Shown here: positions 19,501-26,091 of the stretch, in pieces
Numbering within the stretch: position 1 is the first letter of the stretch
Layout: each line of letters opens with the position of its first letter
NCBI GenBank assembly: GCA_032249615.1
Contig: JAVVHH010000018.1
Span: 1-35,967, forward strand
Direction of reading: 5' to 3'
Length of the DNA: 35,967 bases
Source of the DNA: JAVVHH01 sp032249615
Lineage (GTDB): Bacteria; Pseudomonadota; Alphaproteobacteria; Acetobacterales; Acetobacteraceae
Notes under the pieces: model-generated
Seen by the model: the letters and a program-made list of their open reading frames with translations, nothing else
The model's database searches: none
What the model was told of the DNA's origin: nothing
Translations under genes and position numbers: made by a program

Positions 19501-19753
19501 CGTCCGGCTTCTCCCTGGCGATGATCTTCTCGACGATATCGGGCGTGATCGGCTCGACATAGGTCGCGTCCGCCAACCCCGGATCGGTCATGATCGTCGC
19601 CGGATTGGAGTTGACCAGCACGACCCGGTAGCCCTCCGCCCGCAGCGCCTTGCATGCCTGCGCGCCCGAGTAATCGAACTCACAGGCCTGACCGATCACG
19701 ATCGGCCCGGCGCCGATGATCATGATCGTCTGGATGTCGGTGCGCTTCGGCAT
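16520..19753 (-). CDS. carB: Carbamoyl-phosphate synthase large subunit
   Basis: Uses ammonia delivered from CarA, bicarbonate and two ATP to make carbamoyl phosphate for pyrimidines and arginine. The 1077-residue protein shows the expected internal duplication. The first ATP-grasp half begins [21 protein letters not shown], and the second begins [21 protein letters not shown] near residue 555. Each half has its [10 protein letters not shown] / [10 protein letters not shown] loop and its [10 protein letters not shown] / [12 protein letters not shown] metal-binding block. The C-terminal MGS-like allosteric domain (about residue 940 on: [18 protein letters not shown]) is complete, so feedback by nucleotides or ornithine is possible. 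It starts 3 nt after the carA stop. No damage is visible. Confidence 0.98.
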   Translation of the reverse strand: [1077 protein letters not shown]

Positions 19754-19756
19754 GGT

Positions 19757-21139
19757 CTAAACCTTCTCGCCCGCGGATTGAGCCTGCCCGTCCATCATCG
19801 CCATGAAGCGGTGGAACAGGTGGTGGCTGTCGGTCGGCCCAGGGCTCGCCTCCGGGTGATACTGCACGCTGAACGCCCGCTTGGCGTCGCAGGCGATGCC
19901 CTCGTTGCTGCCGTCGAACAGGCTCACATGCGTCACCCGCACGCCCTCCGGCAGGCTCTTCTCGTCGACCGCGAACCCATGGTTCTGGGCCGTGATCTCC
20001 ACCTTGCCCGTCGCGAGGTCCTTCACCGGCTGGTTGGCGCCGCGATGGCCCTGCTCCAGCTTGTAGGTCTTGGCGCCCAGCGCCAGCGCCAGCAGCTGGT
20101 GGCCGAGGCAGATCCCGAACAGCGGCAGGCCCTTGTCCAGCACGCCCTGGATGGCCGGCACCGCGTAGGCGCCGGTGGCCGCCGGGTCGCCGGGTCCGTT
20201 GGAAAGGAACACGCCGTCCGGCCGATGGCGCAGGATGTCGTCGGCCGTCGCGTCCGCCGGCACCACCGTCACGCGGCAGCCGGCAGAGGCCAGGCAGCGG
20301 AGGATGTTGCGCTTGGCGCCGTAATCGACGGCGACCACGTGCCGGGTCGGTTCGGGCGCGACGTGGCGGTCCGGCCAGGCCCAAACGCCCTCGCTCCACT
20401 GGTAGCTCTGCGTGCAGCTCACTTGCTGGGCGAGGTCCATGCCCTCCAGCCCGGGCCACGAAGCCGCCTGCGCCCGCAGCGCCGCCAAATCAAACTTGCC
20501 GTCGGCGGGATAGCACAGCACCGCGGTCGGCGGCCCGCCATCGCGGACGCGCAGCGTCAGCGCCCGCGTATCGACGCCGGACAGCCCCGGCACGTTCCGC
20601 GCCCTCAACCACGCATCCAGCGTCGCCGTCGCGCGCCAGTTGGATGGTTCGGTGATGTCCTGCTTCACCACGAGGCCGAGTGCGGCCACGTTGGTGGCCT
20701 CCGCATCCTCGCCATTGGTGCCGACATTGCCGATATGCGGGAAGGTGAAGGTGATGATCTGCCCGGCATAGGAGGGGTCGGTGAGCGTCTCCTGGTATCC
20801 GGTCATGCCCGTGTTGAAGCAAAGCTCGCCCACGCGGCCCGCGCTCTGCGCCCCGAAGCCTACGCCCCAGAACACCCCGCCATCGGCCAGGACCAGCACC
20901 GCCGTCGCCCCGGGAGGCGCGCCGGTGTCGCCGGTGGTGGCTGGCGCCTCCTCCGGCGCGGCGTCGCCGGACAGGTCCGCAAGGCTGAGCCCGGTTGCGG
21001 CCACCACGGCCTGCCAATGTTTGCTCGGAACCGCCCGCGCCTGCCGCCATTTGCGGATGGCCTCGAGCCCGACGCCCGTCAGCCGCGCCGCCGCCTCGGG
21101 TCCACCCAACCGCGCTATGATATCGTCGATGCTCGCCAT
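19757..21139 (-). CDS. carA: Carbamoyl-phosphate synthase small subunit with N-terminal helix-turn-helix-like domain
   Basis: The glutaminase subunit: it hydrolyses glutamine and channels ammonia to CarB. From about residue 78 the standard CarA is complete: TAVLVLADGGVFWG, FNTGMTGYQE, the oxyanion region LSNGPGDP, the nucleophile Cys in FGICLGHQLLA, and the His/Glu pair in VQYHPEASPGPTD. What is unusual is the N-terminal extension. Residues 1-57 (IDDIIARLGG, PEAAARLTG, GLEAIRKWRQ, AVPSKHWQAVV) have the helix spacing of a small lambda-repressor/YdaS-like HTH, joined by an Ala/Pro/Thr linker. E. coli CarA has no such domain. I recall an NCBI model named carph-isopro for a domain like this on CarA and other proteins, but cannot verify it here. 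The start ATG 21139 lacks a clear ribosome site and may be leaderless. Confidence 0.95.
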   Translation of the reverse strand: MASIDDIIARLGGPEAAARLTGVGLEAIRKWRQARAVPSKHWQAVVAATGLSLADLSGDAAPEEAPATTGDTGAPPGATAVLVLADGGVFWGVGFGAQSAGRVGELCFNTGMTGYQETLTDPSYAGQIITFTFPHIGNVGTNGEDAEATNVAALGLVVKQDITEPSNWRATATLDAWLRARNVPGLSGVDTRALTLRVRDGGPPTAVLCYPADGKFDLAALRAQAASWPGLEGMDLAQQVSCTQSYQWSEGVWAWPDRHVAPEPTRHVVAVDYGAKRNILRCLASAGCRVTVVPADATADDILRHRPDGVFLSNGPGDPAATGAYAVPAIQGVLDKGLPLFGICLGHQLLALALGAKTYKLEQGHRGANQPVKDLATGKVEITAQNHGFAVDEKSLPEGVRVTHVSLFDGSNEGIACDAKRAFSVQYHPEASPGPTDSHHLFHRFMAMMDGQAQSAGEKV

Positions 21140-21145
21140 GGAGAC

Positions 21146-21174
21146 AGCCTATGGGAAAAAACTTCCCAACTCAA
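21146..21174 (-). promoter_or_regulatory. Candidate carA promoter with an operator-like palindrome as its spacer
   Basis: On the minus strand, TTGAGT (21174-21169) could be a -35 element and TAGGCT (21151-21146) a -10 element. The 17 bp between them are exactly the inverted repeat described in the next entry. The -10 match is weak (three of six, though these are the most conserved positions). A transcript would start close to 21139, the first base of the carA ATG, so the mRNA would be leaderless, which fits the lack of a Shine-Dalgarno. This is an inference from spacing. Confidence 0.35.
21152..21168. promoter_or_regulatory. Palindrome 1 in the carA-yqeY intergenic region
   Basis: TGGGAA-AAAAC-TTCCCA: a perfect 6-bp inverted repeat around a 5-nt AT-rich centre, 13 bp upstream of the carA start. 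The core GGGAA-N5-TTCCC recurs at 21194-21208. The size and symmetry suit a dimeric helix-turn-helix protein. The CarA N-terminal domain is a candidate binder (inference). Confidence 0.6.
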
Positions 21175-21193
21175 CCGGAACATGAGTTAGGCT

Positions 21194-21208
21194 GGGAATT
21201 CTTTTCCC
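21194..21208. promoter_or_regulatory. Palindrome 2 in the carA-yqeY intergenic region
   Basis: GGGAA-TTCTT-TTCCC: the same arms and spacer length as palindrome 1 but with a different centre, as expected for a protein-binding site and not for a simple duplication. The two centres (21160 and 21201) lie 41 bp apart, close to four helical turns, so bound dimers would face the same side. It ends 15 bp before the yqeY start codon, just upstream of the yqeY ribosome site GGAG (21213-21216). Confidence 0.6.
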
Positions 21209-21222
21209 GTTCGGAGTAGGCC

Positions 21223-21681
21223 ATGAGTTTGCGCAACCAGTTCACCGACGCCCTGAAAACCTCCATGAAGGCCGGCGACTCCGCCCGCACCTCCACACTC
21301 CGCATGATCATGGCCAAGCTGAAGGACGCCGACATCGCCGGCCGGCCTCGGGGCGTGGCGGTGATCCTCGACGACGAGATCATTGCGATGCTCCGCGGCA
21401 TGGTGAAATCTCGCCGCGAATCGGTGGAGCTCTATCGGCAGGGCAACCGACCCGAACTCGCAGCCAAGGAAGAGGCCGAGATTGCCGTCATCGAGAGCTT
21501 TCTGCCGCAGCCGATGGACGACGCGGCACTCGCTGCCGCTGTCGACAAGGCCATCGCCGACAGCGGCGCCACCACGCCGAAGGACATGGGCCGCGTCATG
21601 GCTGCCCTGAAATCGGCCCACGGCGCCGCGCTGGACATGTCCCGCGCCAACCCGCTGGTCAAAGCGCGCCTCGCGCCCTGA
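21223..21681 (+). CDS. yqeY: GatB/YqeY domain protein
   Basis: A 152-residue protein of the YqeY family, related to the tail domain of the GatB subunit of tRNA amidotransferase. That domain can bind tRNA, but the free-standing protein has no firmly established role. The N-terminal helical block (LRNQFTDALKTSMKAGDSARTSTLRMIMAKLKD) and the central EEAEIAVIESFLPQPM segment are typical, and the end (PKDMGRVMAALK) is also characteristic. The start ATG 21223 has GGAG six bases upstream. It is divergent from carA across 83 bp, and dnaG begins 4 nt after its stop, so it leads the primase-sigma operon, a common arrangement. Confidence 0.93.
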   Translation: MSLRNQFTDALKTSMKAGDSARTSTLRMIMAKLKDADIAGRPRGVAVILDDEIIAMLRGMVKSRRESVELYRQGNRPELAAKEEAEIAVIESFLPQPMDDAALAAAVDKAIADSGATTPKDMGRVMAALKSAHGAALDMSRANPLVKARLAP

Positions 21682-21685
21682 CGCC

Positions 21686-23446
21686 ATGGCGCTGCCGCCC
21701 GAATTCCTCGACGAGCTGCGCGCGCGCACGCCGCTGCCGGCGCTCGTCGGGCGCCGGGTCAAGCTCAGCAAATCCGGCCGCAACTGGAAGGGCTGCTGCC
21801 CCTTCCACAACGAGAAGACGCCGAGCTTCTATGTCTACGACGAGCGGTTCCACTGCTTCGGCTGCGGCGTCCACGGCGACGCGATCAGCTTCCAGATGCA
21901 GCTGTCCGGCGCCTCGTTCCCCGAGGCGGTCGAAAACCTGGCGGCCGAAGCCGGGCTGGAGGTGCCGCAGGCCTCGCCCGCGCAAGCCCGGGCCGAGCAG
22001 CGACGGCTGGACCTGCACGAGGTGCTCGAGCACGCCCAGACCAGCTTCCGCCGCCGTCTCGCAGCCCCCGAAGGCGCCGCCGCCCTCGCCTACCTCCGCC
22101 ATCGCGGCCTCTCGGACGCGACCATCGAGCAATGGGGGCTCGGCTGGAGCGGCGACGGCCGGGGCAGCCTGACCGCCGAACTCCGCGCCCTCGGGATCGA
22201 CTCCGATCGGGCGCTCGAAGCGGGCCTCCTGCGCGAGACGGAGGCCGGCGAGCGCCGCGAACTCTACTGGAATCGCGTCACCTTCCCGATCCGCGACCGG
22301 CGCGGCCGCCTCATCAGCTTCGGCGGCCGCGCGCTCGGGGACGTCTAGCCCAAATACATCAATGGGCCCGACAGCCCGGTCTTCCCTAAGCGCCGCACGC
22401 TCTACGCCGTCGACCGTGCCCGCGAACCCGTCCGCCACGGCCAGCGCCTCGTGGTGGTAGAGGGCTATATGGATGTCATCGCGCTGCATCAGGCCGGGCA
22501 TACCGGCGCCGTCGCCCCGCTCGGCACCGCGCTGACCGACGAGCATTTGGACGAGATCTGGCGTCTCCACCCCAATCCGGTGCTGTGCTTCGACGGCGAC
22601 GCGGCCGGCGCCAAGGCCGCCGAGCGCGCGATCATGCTCGCCTTGCCGCTGCTCAAGCCCGACCACAGCCTCCAGGTCGCCACCCTGCCCCCTGGCGAGG
22701 ACCCGGACAGCCTCGTGCGCCTGCACGGTCCCGCGGCGTTCCAGGCCCTGTGCGACAACGCGACGCCGCTGGTGGACGCCCTCTTCGCCGCCCTGTCGCG
22801 AGGTGTGGGCGACGCGCCAGAACAGCGGGCCGCCCTCCGCGTCCGCATCGATGAAGCGTCCCGCTCCATCCCCGACCGCATCCTGTCCAGCGAGTTCCGC
22901 TCCGCACTGCTCGATCGCGTGTTCAAGGCCCGCGGGAACCGCAAGGCGCCGGCGCCCAAGCGCGCCCGCGCCGCGCCGTCCGGCGACGCGATCGCCGAGC
23001 GTCGCGCCATGATCCTGCTCGCCCTGTTGCTGCGCCACCCCTCGCTCATCGCGCCGCTCGACGACGCGCTCCATAGGATCCCGCTTCCCGCGGAACTTGA
23101 AACACTCCGCAATGAATTGAGTGCACTCGCCCACGTCGATGCGCTTGACTCGGATAGCGTGATTGACCACCTCACCCACTCTGGCGTGAACGGAGAAGCT
23201 TTCCGCGTGCTTTCGGCGACCGCTCAGGACCTTCCGGATCACGCGCTCTCGCATGCCATGCCGGTCGAGGTCCAGCGGACCTGGTGGCACTTCTATGGGT
23301 TGCTCACCGGGCCGTCGCATTTGCAGGAGGAGGTCGCTTATGCGCGCCAGGCGTTGGAGAACGAGTTTAGCAAGGCCAACCAAGACCGGGTCGTCGCCCT
23401 GCGCCAGGCAGAGATCGATCTGAACGACTTGTTCGACGCTGAATAG
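21686..23446 (+). pseudogene. dnaG: DNA primase, interrupted by an in-frame amber codon
   Basis: Makes the RNA primers for replication. The frame would encode 586 residues but has TAG at codon 221. Before it (21686-22348) are the zinc-binding domain (CCPFHNEKTPSF and CFGCG; ligands Cys38, His41, Cys57, Cys60) and the start of the RNA polymerase domain, ending FGGRALGDV. After it the same frame continues at once with conserved primase sequence PKYINGPDSPVFPKRRTLYA. The TOPRIM core follows: VVVEGYMDVIA with Glu259, and CFDGDAAGAKAA with Asp303 and Asp305. A helicase-binding type C-terminus ends the protein. A GTG at 22451 could restart translation but would drop the PKY segment. The gene should be essential and nothing else is damaged, so error, recent mutation or readthrough are all open. 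The last 120 codons' DNA is lower in GC than its surroundings. Confidence 0.88.
22346..22348 (+). other. Premature TAG stop inside dnaG
   Basis: The local sequence is GAC GTC TAG CCC AAA TAC, where DnaG proteins read G-D-x-x-P-K-Y with a Thr or Lys just before Pro. Changing one base (TAG to AAG) restores a plausible lysine and a full-length primase. The neighbouring GTC would be GCC in the usual GDAKPKY spelling, so two T substitutions may be clustered here. Confidence 0.85.
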
Positions 23447-23451
23447 CCCAC

Positions 23452-23470
23452 CCCGGCCCGCGCAGCCGGG
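23452..23470 (+). other. Hairpin between dnaG and rpoD
   Basis: CCCGGC / GCCGGG arms with a 7-nt loop lie in the 46-nt gap between the two genes, just before the rpoD ribosome site GAGGAG. There is no T-run, so it is more likely an RNA processing or partial attenuation structure than a full terminator. In E. coli the dnaG-rpoD junction of the macromolecular-synthesis operon is also a processing point. Confidence 0.4.
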
Positions 23471-23492
23471 ACGTCTTTGAGGAGTTTCGCCG

Positions 23493-25439
<1,947 letters not shown>

Positions 25440-25447
25440 GCGAAGGG

Positions 25448-25483
25448 ACGGGAAGCGAGGTTTGCTTGAACCTCGCTTCCCGT
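25448..25483 (+). terminator. Strong hairpin terminator after rpoD
   Basis: A perfect 15-bp inverted repeat (arms 25448-25462 and 25469-25483, beginning ACGGGAAGCGAGG) closes a 6-nt loop TGCTTG, only 8 nt after the rpoD stop. It is followed by TGCGTT, with no long T-run. The length and perfection of the stem make it the clearest terminator in the window. A suggested longer start for the next gene would lie inside it, which helps reject that start. Confidence 0.85.
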
Positions 25484-25516
25484 TGCGTTAACCCGGTCGG
25501 TGATGAGCACCCCGTC

Positions 25517-26074
25517 ATGACCAGCACCCGGGTCGCCGTCCGGGTCACCTTCATGCGCATGGATCAGCGCCAGCCGCCCCCGCGCCCCCTCCCGCCGGAT
25601 ACGACACTCGTCCGCCTGGCCGCCTGCAGCGTCCCGTTCTACCGCTACCTCTACGGCACGGTGGGGGGCCCCTACCTCTGGTGGCTCCGCCGCACGCTGT
25701 CCGACGCGGAACTCGCCTCAATCCTGCGCAATCCAGCCGTTTCGGTGCACGTTTTATATCAGGGCGGTGAGCCCGCCGGCTTCTTCGAACTGGACAACAG
25801 CCCGCGGCCGACCATCAACCTCAGTTATTTTGGCCTGATGCCGCACGCCGTCGGCCGCGGCCTCGGCGCTGCTTTCCTCGGCGCAGCCATCGAAACGGCC
25901 TGGCGCGCCGGCGCCCGCGCGCTGACCGTCAACACCTGCACCGCCGATCATGAGCGGGCCCTCCCCAATTACCTGCGCGCTGGCTTCTACAAGGTCCGCG
26001 TCGTCGACGAGGTCTGGGACATTCCAGCCCGGCTCGGGCTGACCGTCCCCGTCCATCTCAGGACGCTCGCCTAG
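25517..26074 (+). CDS. GNAT family N-acetyltransferase
   Basis: Transfers an acetyl group from acetyl-CoA to an unknown amine. The 185-residue protein has the acetyl-CoA pyrophosphate-binding pattern in the stretch GLMPHAVGRGLGAAFLGAA, preceded by the strand INLSYFGLMP and followed by ALTVNTCTADHERALPNYLRAGF, the conserved GNAT motif B with Asn and Tyr. The N-terminal part FYRYLYGTVGGPYLWWLRRTLSD resembles a group of proteobacterial GNAT proteins with no assigned substrate. I start at ATG 25517; an earlier in-frame ATG at 25466 falls within the rpoD terminator. It precedes the PEP carboxylase by 17 nt on the same strand and may be cotranscribed. Confidence 0.85.
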   Translation: MTSTRVAVRVTFMRMDQRQPPPRPLPPDTTLVRLAACSVPFYRYLYGTVGGPYLWWLRRTLSDAELASILRNPAVSVHVLYQGGEPAGFFELDNSPRPTINLSYFGLMPHAVGRGLGAAFLGAAIETAWRAGARALTVNTCTADHERALPNYLRAGFYKVRVVDEVWDIPARLGLTVPVHLRTLA

Positions 26075-26091
26075 TCGGGCACGTTTCTCGC

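Larger units (their letters stand above)
21152..21233 (+). repeat. Imperfect 41-bp tandem repeat, two units, between carA and yqeY
   Basis: Bases 21152-21192 and 21193-21233 align without gaps at 22 of 41 positions. The identities are concentrated in two blocks: TGGGAA-N5-TTCCC at the left and CATGAGTT at the right (21181-21188 and 21222-21229). In the second unit the ATG of CATGAGTT is the yqeY start codon; in the first the same ATG reads ATG-AGT-TAG, a two-codon reading frame. AACTCA (21168-21173) and TGAGTT (21183-21188) also form an inverted repeat. Confidence 0.55.

Noticed and set aside
17087..21190. A 1367-codon open frame on the plus strand opposite carA and carB
   Set aside because: It is exactly antisense to two undoubted genes, is rich in Arg/His/Gln/Pro as expected for antisense reading of high-GC codons, and shows no family motif.
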